In this document: positions 49,505-59,254 of the stretch, in pieces
Layout of the letters: the number at the start of each line of letters is the position of its first letter
Position numbering within the stretch: the first letter of the stretch is position 1
NCBI RefSeq assembly: GCF_020873875.1
Contig: NZ_JAHWGU010000044.1
Span: 1 to 60,417, forward strand
Length of the DNA stretch: 60,417 nt
Origin: Actinoplanes sp. DH11
GTDB taxonomy: Bacteria; Actinomycetota; Actinomycetes; Mycobacteriales; Micromonosporaceae
Reading direction: 5' to 3'
Notes under the pieces: model-generated
What the model saw: only the letters and a program-made list of their open reading frames with translations
Database searches by the model: none
What the model was told of the DNA's origin: nothing
Position numbers and translations under genes: made by a program

Positions 49505-49654
49505 GCGATGCCTCCCGTGCCGGGACCGCCCCGGCTCGGCATCGACAATCGCAGATGTATGCAATCACCGATGCACCCGTCCCTCCGCGGGGGCCTTCCC
49601 TCGCGCGCGGAATCGTCTAGTCTCGCCGCGGGGCCGGAACTCCGGGAAGGGCGC

Positions 49655-50899
49655 ATGACCATCACCAACGTGACCACGGCCGACACGGCCACCGAACCCG
49701 TGCCGTCCCGATGGCGCGTCGCGCTGCGCGACGCCATCCCGGCGATCGGCATCTATCTGTTCCTGCGCCTGATAAGTCTTCAGGTCATGTCGGTGCTGGC
49801 GGCCTACGCGCACGCGCAGGACCCCGGCAAACAGGTCTACCCGGACGGCTCGACCAACCAGTGGCGCGGCTACACCTCGGTGCTGGACGCCCTGGTCTCC
49901 TGGGACGCCCGGTGGTACGTGATGATCGCCGGCGATGGCATCGGCGGGCCGGTCGGCGCGATCGACCCCAACGGCGTGCCGTACGAGCACCGCCTGATGT
50001 TCTTCCCGCTCTACTCCTGGCTGGCCCGGCCGCTGACCTTCCTGCCGTTCATCTCCCCCGTGGTGGCCTGCCTGATCGTCTCCGCGATCTCCGCCGTCGC
50101 CGCGGCCTGGGGTCTCTACCTGGTCGGCCGGCACGTCCACGACCACCGGGTCGGCATCATGCTCGCCGCCGCCTGGGCGGTCGCCCCGGCCGCGATGACG
50201 CAGAACGGCGCGTTCACCGAGTCCCTGTTCACCGCCCTGGCGGCCTGGACTCTCTACGCGCTGCTCACCGAGCGCTGGCTGCTCGCCGGCCTGCTCGCCG
50301 GCGTCAGCGGGTTGAGCCGGCCCACCGCGGCCGCGCTGATCGGCACCGCCGGCCTGGCCCTGCTGATCGCGGCGGTGCGCCGCAAGGGCGGCTGGCGGCC
50401 GTACGCCGGGATGCTGCTCGCCCCAGCCGGACTGCTCGCCTACGTCGGGTACGCCGGGTATCGGCTCGGCGGCGTCGACAAATACTTCGAGATCCACAAC
50501 AACACGTTCGGCGCCTGGTGGGACTACGGCTCGTCGACGTCGAAGGTGATCTGGAACGTCATGCTCGGCAACGTGGAGGACGCCACGAAACCGATCCGGC
50601 TGCTCTCCGTGCTGATCTTCTTCGGCTTCCTGATGCTGCTCACCCTGCTGATCGCCAACCGGGCGCCGTGGCAGCTCACCGTCTACGCCGTCGCGACCCT
50701 GGTGCTCGCGGCCGGCTCGCACGCGCACATCTCGATGATGGGCCGGCACCTGCTGCCCGCGTTCACGGTGCTGCTGGTGCCGGCCGTCGCCCTGGCCCGG
50801 GCCGCCAACCGGAACGTGGTGATCGTCCTCGGGTTCCTGGCGGTGACCTCCGGCTGGTACGCCGGGTGGCTGCCCTTCATCTCCGGTCAGGCCATCTGA
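49655..50899 (+). CDS. PIG-V-like mannosyltransferase (membrane)
   Basis: 414 residues from ATG 49655, with gggaaggg upstream. About nine hydrophobic segments. The first external loop contains SVLDALVSWDARWYVMIAGD with the W-D-x-x-W-Y motif, as in PIG-V (GPI mannosyltransferase 2) and its actinobacterial homologues, which use polyprenyl-phosphate mannose. Further conserved MFFPLYSWLARPL, NGAFTESLFTALAAWTLYA and SGLSRPTAAALI. Acceptor is likely a lipid-linked or protein glycan; the exact one is not visible. A bidirectional hairpin follows. Confidence 0.82.
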   Translation: MTITNVTTADTATEPVPSRWRVALRDAIPAIGIYLFLRLISLQVMSVLAAYAHAQDPGKQVYPDGSTNQWRGYTSVLDALVSWDARWYVMIAGDGIGGPVGAIDPNGVPYEHRLMFFPLYSWLARPLTFLPFISPVVACLIVSAISAVAAAWGLYLVGRHVHDHRVGIMLAAAWAVAPAAMTQNGAFTESLFTALAAWTLYALLTERWLLAGLLAGVSGLSRPTAAALIGTAGLALLIAAVRRKGGWRPYAGMLLAPAGLLAYVGYAGYRLGGVDKYFEIHNNTFGAWWDYGSSTSKVIWNVMLGNVEDATKPIRLLSVLIFFGFLMLLTLLIANRAPWQLTVYAVATLVLAAGSHAHISMMGRHLLPAFTVLLVPAVALARAANRNVVIVLGFLAVTSGWYAGWLPFISGQAI

Positions 50900-50906
50900 C
50901 CCGCTC

Positions 50907-50936
50907 GGCGGGCGGGCCCGCCCGGGCCCGCCCGCC
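50907..50936. terminator. Bidirectional hairpin between convergent genes
   Basis: ggcgggcgggc / gcccgcccgcc, an 11-bp perfect stem with loop ccgcccgg. It lies between the mannosyltransferase stop (50899) and the CNNM gene stop (50947). Confidence 0.75.
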
Positions 50937-50946
50937 GGCGCACTTC

Positions 50947-52020
50947 TCAGCGCACGCCCGTGCGCCCCGCCCGCCGGGCCGCGTCGATCACCGGATCGGT
51001 CTCGTCGTCGAACTGCCCGATCACCTGTTCCAGCAGGTCCTCCAGGGTGACCAGGCCGATCACCCCGGTGTCGTCGGAAACCAGCGCGAGGTGGCTGCGG
51101 CGCTGGCGCATCACCGCGATCGCGTTGACCACGCTGGTCTCCGCGGACAGCGGCAGCGGCGCGCTCATCAGCGACCCGGCGGTCACCGGCTCACCGCGAC
51201 TCGTCGCCCGCGCCGCGTCCCGCACGTGCACCACGCCGACGATCGCGCCGGACGCGCCGGTGACAGCGATCCGGGACCGGCCCGTCTCGATGCTGCGCAA
51301 CTCGATCGCCCGGGCGTCGGTGTCGTCGCCGACCGCCACGATCCGGCCGGTCGGCACCATCACCTGGCGCACCTCGGTGGACTGCACGGCGAGCATCGCG
51401 GTGAGCAGCTCGTGCTCCACGTCCGCGATGGTGCCGTGCTCCTTGGAGGTCTTCAGCAGCATCCCCAGCTGCTCGGCGTTGTGCACCTGCGCCAGCTCGT
51501 CCTGCGGTGTCACCTTGACCAGCCGCAGGCAGGCGTTGGCCAGCCCGTTGAGAGCGGCCAGGACCGGGCGCAGCACCGTGGTGAACCCGACGAACGGGAT
51601 CGCCAGCAGCTGCGCCGAGCTCTCCGGGTGGCTGATCGCCCACGACTTCGGCGCCATCTCGCCGACCACCACGTGCAGGAAACCGACGAGCGCGACGGCC
51701 AGGATGAAGGCGATGACGTACGCCGCGCCGTCCGGCAGGCCCACCGAGGTGAACACCGGTTCGAGCAGGTGCGCCACGGTGGGCTTGGCCAGCGCGCCCA
51801 GGCCCAGCGTGCACAGGGTGATGCCGAGCTGTGCGCCGGCCAGCATCATCGACAGGCTGCGGCTGCCGGCCAGCGCGACCCGGGCACCCCGGGAGCCCTC
51901 GCTGGCGGCCTGTTCGAGCCGGTGCCGTTTCGCGGCGACGAGGGCGAACTCGGCAGCCACGAAGAAGCCGTTGAGCGCGAGCAGCAACAGCGAGACCAGC
52001 AGTGCCCAGGTGGTGCTCAT
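50947..52020 (-). CDS. CNNM/CorC-family membrane protein (DUF21 plus CBS pair)
   Basis: 357 residues. DUF21/CNNM membrane region (LVSLLLLALNGFFVAAEFAL, then RSLSMMLAGAQLGITLCTLG and VIAFILAVALVGFLHVVVGE) is followed by two CBS domains (about 200-330: VMVPTGRIVAVGDDTDARAI, VSDDTGVIGLVTLEDLLEQV). The CorC-HlyC C-terminal domain is absent. Called hemolysin-like by old annotation; the family is linked to magnesium or cobalt transport. Its start overlaps the stop of the next gene by 4 bases, so the two CNNM proteins are coupled, as is frequent in actinobacteria. Confidence 0.88.
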   Translation of the reverse strand: MSTTWALLVSLLLLALNGFFVAAEFALVAAKRHRLEQAASEGSRGARVALAGSRSLSMMLAGAQLGITLCTLGLGALAKPTVAHLLEPVFTSVGLPDGAAYVIAFILAVALVGFLHVVVGEMAPKSWAISHPESSAQLLAIPFVGFTTVLRPVLAALNGLANACLRLVKVTPQDELAQVHNAEQLGMLLKTSKEHGTIADVEHELLTAMLAVQSTEVRQVMVPTGRIVAVGDDTDARAIELRSIETGRSRIAVTGASGAIVGVVHVRDAARATSRGEPVTAGSLMSAPLPLSAETSVVNAIAVMRQRRSHLALVSDDTGVIGLVTLEDLLEQVIGQFDDETDPVIDAARRAGRTGVR

Positions 52021-53387
52021 GCGCTGACCTGCCCCTCGGAGTGATCACGCTCGTGGACCACGGCCAGCGCGATCCGGTCGGGAACGTGCCGGCGCACGGA
52101 CAGCACGGTGAGCCGGGCGGTGCCCTGCGGCTGCGGCACCCCGTCCTCGTCCACCAGCGGGGGCAGCTCCACCGCCACCTGTTCCAGCGCGGACGGCAGG
52201 TGCCCGAGACGGGCCAGGATCAGGCCGGAGACCGTGTCGTACGTGTCGTCCGCCGGCAGCCGCACCCCGGTGGTCTCGGCGATCTCGTCGACCCGGGCCC
52301 GTCCCGGGACCGTCCACGAGCCGTCACCGTTCCGCTCGATCACCGGCTCCGGCAGGTCGTCCTCGTCGTGGATCTCGCCGACCAGTTCCTCGGCGACGTC
52401 CTCGAGCGTGATGATGCCGGCGAAGCCGCCGTACTCGTCGACGACGATCGCCATCTGCCGGTGCGCCGCCTTGAGCCGGTCCAGCACCTCGGGCAGGCGG
52501 GACGACTCCGGCACCGCGACCGGCTCGGTGGCCAGGTCACGGACCGCTGTGGTGCCGCGCGCCGCCGGTTCCACGGTGACCACGTCGGCGATGGAGACCA
52601 CGCCGATCACGTCGTCCACGTCGTCGCCGATCACCGGGAACCGGGAATGACCGGTGTCCAGCAGCTCCACCACCCGGGAGGCCGGGTCGCTCGCGTGCAG
52701 GGTGGTCACGTCCACCCGGGGCCGCATCACCTCGGCGGCGCTGCGGGTCCGGAAGTCCAGGCCGTGGTCGAGCAGCCGCGCGGCGCGCGGGTCGAGGGCG
52801 CCCTCGCTGCCCGCCGTGGCGATGATGCGGTCCAGGTCCTCGGAGGTGGCGCCCTGCGGCAGCTCCTCCACCGGTTCGATGCCGAGCGCCCGCAGCAGCC
52901 GGGTGGCCGTGGCGTCGAAGACCCGGATCAGCGGGCCGACCACGGTCAGGTAGATCAGCGTCGACCGGGACAGCGCCCGGGCCAGCGTCTCCGGCTTGGC
53001 GATCGCCAGGTTCTTCGGGGCCAGCTCGCCCAGGACCATCTGCACGATGGTGGCGAAGAGCAGGGCGAACACCGTTGAGATCGAGAGGGTGACCGCCTCC
53101 GGCAGGCCTGTCGCGCCGAGCAGCTCGGCGGTGCCCGCACCGAGGAACGGCTCCGCGACGTAACCGGCGAGCAGCGCGGTCACGGTGATGCCCACCTGGG
53201 AACCGGAAAGAACGAAGGAGAGCCGCTGGGTCACCCGTAATGCGCGCTCCGCGGCGGGGTCGCCCTCGTCGGCCATGGCCCGTAGCCGCTCGCGATCGAC
53301 GGCGACGTAGGCGAACTCCTGCGCCACGAAATAGCCGGTGGCCGCGGTCAGCAGGACGATCGTCAGCACACCTAAAAGAATCAGCAC
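52017..53387 (-). CDS. CNNM/CorC-family membrane protein with CBS pair and CorC-HlyC domain
   Basis: 456 residues. Membrane region VLTIVLLTAATGYFVAQEFA, then RLSFVLSGSQVGITVTALLA and ATIVQMVLGELAPKNLAIAK; CBS pair about 210-340 (VMRPRVDVTTLHASDPASRV, then QMAIVVDEYGGFAGIITLED). The C-terminal transporter-associated CorC-HlyC domain ends the protein (DGSWTVPGRARVDEIAETTG). It is the first gene of the pair and its downstream partner overlaps by 4 bases. Function in divalent cation homeostasis is by family. Confidence 0.9.
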   Translation of the reverse strand: MLILLGVLTIVLLTAATGYFVAQEFAYVAVDRERLRAMADEGDPAAERALRVTQRLSFVLSGSQVGITVTALLAGYVAEPFLGAGTAELLGATGLPEAVTLSISTVFALLFATIVQMVLGELAPKNLAIAKPETLARALSRSTLIYLTVVGPLIRVFDATATRLLRALGIEPVEELPQGATSEDLDRIIATAGSEGALDPRAARLLDHGLDFRTRSAAEVMRPRVDVTTLHASDPASRVVELLDTGHSRFPVIGDDVDDVIGVVSIADVVTVEPAARGTTAVRDLATEPVAVPESSRLPEVLDRLKAAHRQMAIVVDEYGGFAGIITLEDVAEELVGEIHDEDDLPEPVIERNGDGSWTVPGRARVDEIAETTGVRLPADDTYDTVSGLILARLGHLPSALEQVAVELPPLVDEDGVPQPQGTARLTVLSVRRHVPDRIALAVVHERDHSEGQVSA

Positions 53388-53486
53388 CGGGTCATCCCCG
53401 GCCCCGTACTACAGGGTTCGGCAGAATCTTCTGTCACAAAAGGGAAATTAACATGCCCTGCTGAACGGTCGCTGAAAGGCCACCCT

Positions 53487-53517
53487 CGGGGCCGGCGCCA
53501 GCACGGCACCGGCCCCG
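53487..53517 (-). terminator. Terminator of the acyl-CoA carboxylase gene
   Basis: cggggccgg / ccggccccg, a 9-bp perfect stem, located 12 bases beyond the minus-strand stop at 53529. Confidence 0.7.
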
Positions 53518-53528
53518 GGGGGATCCGG

Positions 53529-56500
53529 TCAGCGCAGACCGGCCTCGATCGCCTCGATGATCCGCGGCCGCATCTCGGCAGCCTCGATCACCGCGTCCAC
53601 CGAGCCGACCTCGACCGCGCGCTGGATGCTGTGCACCCGATCGAACTCGGCGGCCACCTCGTTCAGCTTCTCCGACCGCACCGACGTCCGCAGCCCGTCC
53701 AGCTCGGCCAGCAGCGCACTGCGCTCGGTGCCCGAGACCGCCGCCGCCCGCGCCTCGAGCTCACGGACCCGCGGGTCGGAGGCGGTACGCGCGTTCACGT
53801 CCCCGGCGAACACCACTGCCGCGGCCGGGGCGCCACCGAGCACCGAGGCGAACGACCCGTTCACCGCCAGCACCGTCATGTTCTCGTTCAAGGCCTTCGA
53901 GAAGACCACGAACGCGCCACCGTGGTACCGCGAGATCACGCAGAACACGATCGGTCCCTGGAAGTTGACGATCGCCCGGCCGATCTCGGCGCCGTACTCC
54001 AGCTGGAGCTTGCGCATCGACTCCGGTGAGCCGTCGAAGCCGGACAGGTTCGCCAGGACCACCAGCGGCCGGTTGCCGGACGCCGCGTTGATCGCCCGGG
54101 CCGCCTTCTTCGACGAGCGCGGGAACAGCGTGCCGGCGGTGTAGGTGTCCGGGCCGTCGGTGGGCGGGAAACCCCGCCGGGGCACCGACCGCGACTCGAT
54201 GCCGAGCAGGCAGACCGGGATGCCACCCAGGTGCACGTCCTGCACGACGGCCGTCTCCGCGTCGGCCATGCCCGCCCACCGCTCGAGGACCGGGTGGTCC
54301 TGGTCGGCGAGCGCGCGCATCACCGTACGGATGTCGAAGGCCTTCTTGCGGTCCGGGTTCGTCGCCGCCGAGAAGATCTCACCGACCGTGGTGAAGTCGC
54401 TGCCGGCCACCGCGTGCGGGAAGGAGGAGATGTCCCGGTCGGCCGGGTCGGTGGTCGCGACCCGCCGCGGCGCGCTCTCGCCCGGCGCGATGTACGTGTG
54501 GTCGTAGTGCGACATCAGCACACCGCTCGCTGCCACCAGGTCGGGCGCCCAGTACTGTGCCTGGCCGTTCGGTCCCATCACCCGGTCGTACCCGCCGATG
54601 CCGAAGTTGTCCTCGGCCGAGACACCACCGGAGAAGTCCAGCGACTGCTTGCCGGTCAGCACCATCGCCGAGTCCGGGGTCATCACCAGAACGCCCTTGG
54701 TGTGCATCAGCATCGTGGCCTCGGCGTTCCAGTACGGCTGGGCACCCACGTTGATGCCCGCCACCACGATGTTGATCTCGCCGCCGGCCTGGGTGAACTC
54801 GACGATCCGCTTGAGCGCGGCGGCCACCCAGTCCATGTTCTCGGTGCCCGACTCCATCGAGATGCGGGCGCCGGCGGAGAGCGCGTACCACTCCAGCGGC
54901 ACACCCATCCGCTCGGCCAGGTCGAGCGCCGCGATGATCCGGCGGCACTCGGGTTCGCTGAGCGCGCCGAGCGCCTTGGTCGGGTCGCCGAGCAGCAGCA
55001 CCCGGGTCACGCCCTCCGGGTGACGCGAGGTCGGCGTGGTCACCACACCGGCCACGATCGCCGCCCGGTTGCGTCCCTTGGGCCGGTCGACGGGCACCAG
55101 CGCGTGGTTCTCGTCGAGGTCGTGCTCGGTGAACACGCCGAGCATCCCGGTCAGCTCGTACGGGTACACCGTGTTGCGCGCCGCCGCCCGCTGCACCTTC
55201 TGCTGGTAGTCGTCGAGCGGTTCGATCGGCTCGGTGGGCGGCTCGCCCAGGGAGAGCTCGGGCCGGCCGGTCGGGCCGAACGCGATCCGCAGCGCGATCT
55301 TGTTGAGCGTGCCGGTCTCGGTGTCCCGCTGCCGGCCGATGAACTGGATCTCCCGCAGGTTCGCGCCGGCCGCGGACGGCACCAGGCGCTGCGCGATCAT
55401 GATCAGCTCGGCCTCGGTCAGCTCGATCGGCGGCCACACGTAGATCACGATCCGGTTGCCCTTGAAGGCGTCCTTCGCCGACCGCTGCGACTGCACCCGC
55501 CGGATCGAGTCCAGACAGCTGGCCACCACGTCCTCGGCGGTCGGCAGCGCGACCAGCCGGCCCTCGTGGTCCCGGAACTCGGCCAGGTCACGGACCTGGG
55601 CGAGCGCCACCAGACGCTGGTCGGCCGGGTTCTCCTCGGCGACGGCCTGGAACAGGTGGACTTCCTCGTCCACCGACGGCAACCGGGTCAGCTCGAACCG
55701 GCTGAGCCGTTCCAGCTGCAGGCGGTGCGCGATGTACGGATGCAGGCCGCGGATCAGCCGTTCCTCGGACAGCCCGGCCGCCGACGGACGGAACGTGAAG
55801 TGGTGGTGCGCCACCGCGCCGTGCCGGCCGGCCACCGCGATCGTGACCCGGCGAACCTGGTCCGGCAGCGGCACCGTGCTGACCACCGCGTGCAGCGCGG
55901 CCGCCATCTCGTCGATGTCCGCCGGCTGGTTCTCCCAGCCCAGGTAGACGTCGGCGACCACGTCACCGGAGCGGGCCAGCTCGGCCAGCCCGGTCAGCGC
56001 GCTGCCCAGCGCCTCGTACCGCACCGCCGTCGAGGCCACCCGCAGGTCGGTGCGCTCGGCCACCACGAACGTGCAGCCTGACATCTGCCGGGCCGACACG
56101 CCGACCAGACCCTTGTTGCCGTAGTAGCGGCGGGTCAGGACCTCGAGCATGACCGAGTTGTCCAGGTCGGGCCGGGCCAGGCGCTGCCCGAGCAGCCGGA
56201 TCAGCGGCTCGGTGCTGCGAACCATCTCGGCGATCCGCTCGGCGCGGTCCGGCGCCTGCGGGTTCGCGTCCAGGTGGCGCAGGTGCTTACGGATCCCGGC
56301 GTAGACCACCGCCCGGTTGCGGCGCAGCAGCGGCTGGCCGAACCAGGCGAACACCACCCCGCGGGCCAGGTCGGCCAGGACCGGGAACCGGACCTGGGTG
56401 GCCGAGACCACGCGTTCCAGGGCGAGGCCGGCCGGCTCGTGCAGCACGTCGTCCGGCGGCGGCTCCTGCAACCAGGACCGCAGCAGGGTGGCGATCATCG

Positions 56501-58985
56501 CCGAGTCGGTGGCGGCGCGCTGCTGGGCCAGGAAGACGCGGAACACCGCGGCCTCCAACTCCGGCGTACGGTCCAGGCCGGTCACGCCGTAGTGCCCGAA
56601 CGCCTTGCTCAGCCGCGCCTTGAACGTTTCCGGCAGACCGGCCCGCTCGACGTCGAGACTCTGCAGGTAGGTGTGGAAGTACTCCCGGGGGCTGTGCACC
56701 CGGTTGTCGCCGCCGCTCTCGTCGCCCACCGGCCGGTTACGGCTCAGCTCGGCGAGGTCGGCGAAGACCTCGATCAGCTCCAGTTCCGCGGCGAGCGGCC
56801 GGACACCACCGGCCACCGCCGCCGCGCGCGCGGCCAGGTAGTCGGCCAGGACCCGGCGGTTGTCGTGCGGGTCGGCGTCGAACCCGAGCAACAGGCTGCG
56901 CAGATCACGCTGGCCGCGGGCGGCCCGCTCGGCGGCGGAGGCCTCGGCGGGCTCGGCGGGCAGGTCAAGCGCGACCGCCTCAGCAACCTCCTCGACCTCG
57001 GCGTCGGCGCCGGCGACCGGCTCCAGTCGCAGCAGCGGCGCACCGGCGTCGACCTTGCTGCCGACCGAGACCACGAGCTCCTTGAGGCGGGCCTTGAAGG
57101 GGGCGCGCAGCACCGCCTCCATCTTCATCGCCTCGAGGACGAGCACCGGCGCGCCGGCCTCGACCTCGGCGCCGACCTCCAGCGGCGTGGCGACCACGAG
57201 AGCGGGCATCGGGGAGCGCAGCACACCGCCCTCGTCGCGGCTGATCCGGTGGGTGACCCCGTCGACCTCGACCACGTGCGTGGCCTTGTGGGTGCCGGTG
57301 AGCAGCCGGTAGCGCACGCCGTTGACCCGGATCTGGCCGGTGTGCCGGTCGAACCGGTCGAGCACCACGTCGGCGACGCCCGCCTCGGCGCCGGACTCGA
57401 TGCCGACCCGGAACCGCTGCGGACCCACCCGGGCCACCCGCACCCGGTAGGTCACGCCGCGCAGCTTCAGGTCGAGCGGCCGGCCGCTCTCGTGCTGCAC
57501 CTGCGGGCGGCCACCGAACGCGGTGGCGAGCAGGCGCTGCTGCTCGGCCTGCTCCTCCTCCTGGTAGACCTCGATCGCGGCGGCGGTCAGCGCCACCGCG
57601 GAGTGCCGGTGCGAGACCAGCCGGCCCTCGCCGCGGACCCGATCGATCCAGCCGGTGTCGGCGCTGGCATCGATCACCTCGGGCTGGTGCAGCAGATCCA
57701 GGACGAAACTCTTGTTGGTGGCACCGCCCTCGATCACGACCATCGTCTCGGTCATCGCCCGGCGCAGCCGGCCGAGGGCCTCGTCACGGTCCCGGCCGTA
57801 CGCAATGATCTTGGCAATCATCGAGTCGAAGTCGGCGGCGATGGTGTCGCCCTCGCTCACGCCGGTGTCCACCCGGATGCCCGGGCCCGCCGGCAGGTCC
57901 AGGCGCGCGATCCGCCCCGGCGCCGGCGCGAAGTCACGGTCCGGGTCCTCGGCGTTGAGCCGGGCCTCGATGGCGTGACCGCGCTCCACCGGCGGCTCCC
58001 CCTCCAGCCGGTTGCCGGAAGCCACCCACAGCTGCGCCTTGACCAGGTCGAACCCGGTGGTCGCCTCGGTGATCGGGTGCTCCACCTGCAGCCGCGTGTT
58101 GACCTCCAGGAAGGCCAGCAGGTCCTCGCCCGGGTGGTAGAGGAACTCGACGGTCGCGGCGCCGCGGTAACCCACCGCGACGGCGAGCCGCTCGGCGGAG
58201 GCCTTCAGCTCGGCGGCCCGCTCCGGCCGCAGCACCGGCGACGCCGACTCCTCGATCACCTTCTGGTTGCGCCGCTGCACCGAGCAGTCCCGCACGCCCA
58301 GCGCCCACGCCGTGCCCTGCCCGTCCGCGATCACCTGGACCTCGACGTGCCGGGCGCCGGTGACCAGACGCTCCAGGAACACGACGCCGCTGCCGAAGGC
58401 GCGTGCCGCCTCCTGGCTGGTGCGCTCGTAGACGTCGGCCAGCTCGTCGGCGCTGCGCACCACGCGGATGCCGCGCCCGCCACCACCGGCGGTGGCCTTC
58501 AGCATCAGCGGATAGCCGATCTCGGCGGCGGCCGCGGTGGCGGCCTCCAGGGTGGCGACCTCGCCACGGCTCCACGGCGCCACCGGGACGCCGACCTCCT
58601 CGGCGATCAGCTTCGAGCCGATCTTGTCGCCCAGCTTGCGCATCGCATCCGGGCTCGGCCCGACGAATGTCACACCGACCCGCTCGCACAGCTCCGCGAA
58701 CGCCGGGTCCTCGGCGACGAAACCCCAGCCCACCCAGGCGGCGTCGGCGCCGGTCTCGACCAGCGCGCGCTCCAGGACCTTGAGGTCGAGGTACGGCCGG
58801 GCGGCTGCCGGTCCCAGGTCGTAGGCGACGTCGGCCTCACGCACGAACGTGGCGTTACGGTCCACGTCGGTGAAGAGCGCCACGGTCTCGATCGGAGTCC
58901 CGGTCTCCGCGGCCAGGTCCCTGGCCGCATGGATGAGGCGCATGGCGGCCTCACCCCGGTTGACGATGACGATACGACGGAACAC
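53529..58985 (-). CDS. Single-chain acyl-CoA carboxylase (biotin carboxylase, BCCP and carboxyltransferase fused)
   Basis: 1818 residues from GTG 58985. N-terminal biotin carboxylase (1 to about 450: IVIVNRGEAAMRLIHAARD, ATP-grasp loop KATAGGGGRGIRVV, EVNTRLQVEHPITE). A BT-like region precedes the biotinyl domain with VLVLEAMKMEAVL (biotin Lys near residue 618). A central region of about 600 residues (700-1290) resembles the central domain of eukaryotic acetyl-CoA carboxylase. The carboxyltransferase domains follow (DDYQQKVQRAAARNTVYPYE; INIVVAGINVGAQPYWNAEA; RPLVVLANLSGFDGSPESMR; CVISRYHGGAFVVFSKALN). Most actinobacteria use separate AccA/PccB subunits, so a one-chain enzyme is less usual. 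Substrate, acetyl-CoA or longer, is not determined. A palindrome 117 bases upstream may be its operator. Confidence 0.92.
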   Translation of the reverse strand: MFRRIVIVNRGEAAMRLIHAARDLAAETGTPIETVALFTDVDRNATFVREADVAYDLGPAAARPYLDLKVLERALVETGADAAWVGWGFVAEDPAFAELCERVGVTFVGPSPDAMRKLGDKIGSKLIAEEVGVPVAPWSRGEVATLEAATAAAAEIGYPLMLKATAGGGGRGIRVVRSADELADVYERTSQEAARAFGSGVVFLERLVTGARHVEVQVIADGQGTAWALGVRDCSVQRRNQKVIEESASPVLRPERAAELKASAERLAVAVGYRGAATVEFLYHPGEDLLAFLEVNTRLQVEHPITEATTGFDLVKAQLWVASGNRLEGEPPVERGHAIEARLNAEDPDRDFAPAPGRIARLDLPAGPGIRVDTGVSEGDTIAADFDSMIAKIIAYGRDRDEALGRLRRAMTETMVVIEGGATNKSFVLDLLHQPEVIDASADTGWIDRVRGEGRLVSHRHSAVALTAAAIEVYQEEEQAEQQRLLATAFGGRPQVQHESGRPLDLKLRGVTYRVRVARVGPQRFRVGIESGAEAGVADVVLDRFDRHTGQIRVNGVRYRLLTGTHKATHVVEVDGVTHRISRDEGGVLRSPMPALVVATPLEVGAEVEAGAPVLVLEAMKMEAVLRAPFKARLKELVVSVGSKVDAGAPLLRLEPVAGADAEVEEVAEAVALDLPAEPAEASAAERAARGQRDLRSLLLGFDADPHDNRRVLADYLAARAAAVAGGVRPLAAELELIEVFADLAELSRNRPVGDESGGDNRVHSPREYFHTYLQSLDVERAGLPETFKARLSKAFGHYGVTGLDRTPELEAAVFRVFLAQQRAATDSAMIATLLRSWLQEPPPDDVLHEPAGLALERVVSATQVRFPVLADLARGVVFAWFGQPLLRRNRAVVYAGIRKHLRHLDANPQAPDRAERIAEMVRSTEPLIRLLGQRLARPDLDNSVMLEVLTRRYYGNKGLVGVSARQMSGCTFVVAERTDLRVASTAVRYEALGSALTGLAELARSGDVVADVYLGWENQPADIDEMAAALHAVVSTVPLPDQVRRVTIAVAGRHGAVAHHHFTFRPSAAGLSEERLIRGLHPYIAHRLQLERLSRFELTRLPSVDEEVHLFQAVAEENPADQRLVALAQVRDLAEFRDHEGRLVALPTAEDVVASCLDSIRRVQSQRSAKDAFKGNRIVIYVWPPIELTEAELIMIAQRLVPSAAGANLREIQFIGRQRDTETGTLNKIALRIAFGPTGRPELSLGEPPTEPIEPLDDYQQKVQRAAARNTVYPYELTGMLGVFTEHDLDENHALVPVDRPKGRNRAAIVAGVVTTPTSRHPEGVTRVLLLGDPTKALGALSEPECRRIIAALDLAERMGVPLEWYALSAGARISMESGTENMDWVAAALKRIVEFTQAGGEINIVVAGINVGAQPYWNAEATMLMHTKGVLVMTPDSAMVLTGKQSLDFSGGVSAEDNFGIGGYDRVMGPNGQAQYWAPDLVAASGVLMSHYDHTYIAPGESAPRRVATTDPADRDISSFPHAVAGSDFTTVGEIFSAATNPDRKKAFDIRTVMRALADQDHPVLERWAGMADAETAVVQDVHLGGIPVCLLGIESRSVPRRGFPPTDGPDTYTAGTLFPRSSKKAARAINAASGNRPLVVLANLSGFDGSPESMRKLQLEYGAEIGRAIVNFQGPIVFCVISRYHGGAFVVFSKALNENMTVLAVNGSFASVLGGAPAAAVVFAGDVNARTASDPRVRELEARAAAVSGTERSALLAELDGLRTSVRSEKLNEVAAEFDRVHSIQRAVEVGSVDAVIEAAEMRPRIIEAIEAGLR

Positions 58986-59079
58986 CGAATCGAACCCTTT
59001 CTCTTACCTTGGTCGGTCGTGACCGGCCCCTGGCACCGGCCGGACGACGACCGGTCCGGCCTGTAGTAAACCGTGTCCG

Positions 59080-59100
59080 GCGGAGGTCCCCCACCTCCGC
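59080..59100. repeat. 8-bp inverted repeat upstream of the carboxylase gene
   Basis: gcggaggt (59080-59087) and acctccgc (59093-59100) with a 5-C loop, immediately next to the TCCTACT palindrome. It may be a second protein-binding site or a hairpin. Confidence 0.45.
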
Positions 59101-59101
59101 T

Positions 59102-59119
59102 TCCTACTCATTAGTAGGA
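59102..59119 (-). promoter_or_regulatory. Candidate operator for the acyl-CoA carboxylase gene
   Basis: TCCTACT-catt-AGTAGGA is a perfect 7+4+7 palindrome, AT-rich against its surroundings, centred about 125 bases upstream of the GTG at 58985. TetR-type regulators bind this sort of site. No TetR gene is adjacent, so the regulator is unlinked or unknown. Confidence 0.55.
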
Positions 59120-59254
59120 CATCACCGGGAAACCGCCCCCGAACCCAGCGTGCAGCCTCCGGCGAACTGGTACAACGACCCAGCGGCTGTTGTGGTGCCG
59201 TGCGGTGATCCCCGGATGCGCGGTGGGTGCCGATCGTGTGGTGGTTCGGCCCGC

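Noticed and set aside
56274..59066. A 930-codon frame opposite the acyl-CoA carboxylase
   Set aside because: Shadow frame; low-complexity Leu/Gly/Arg/His composition.
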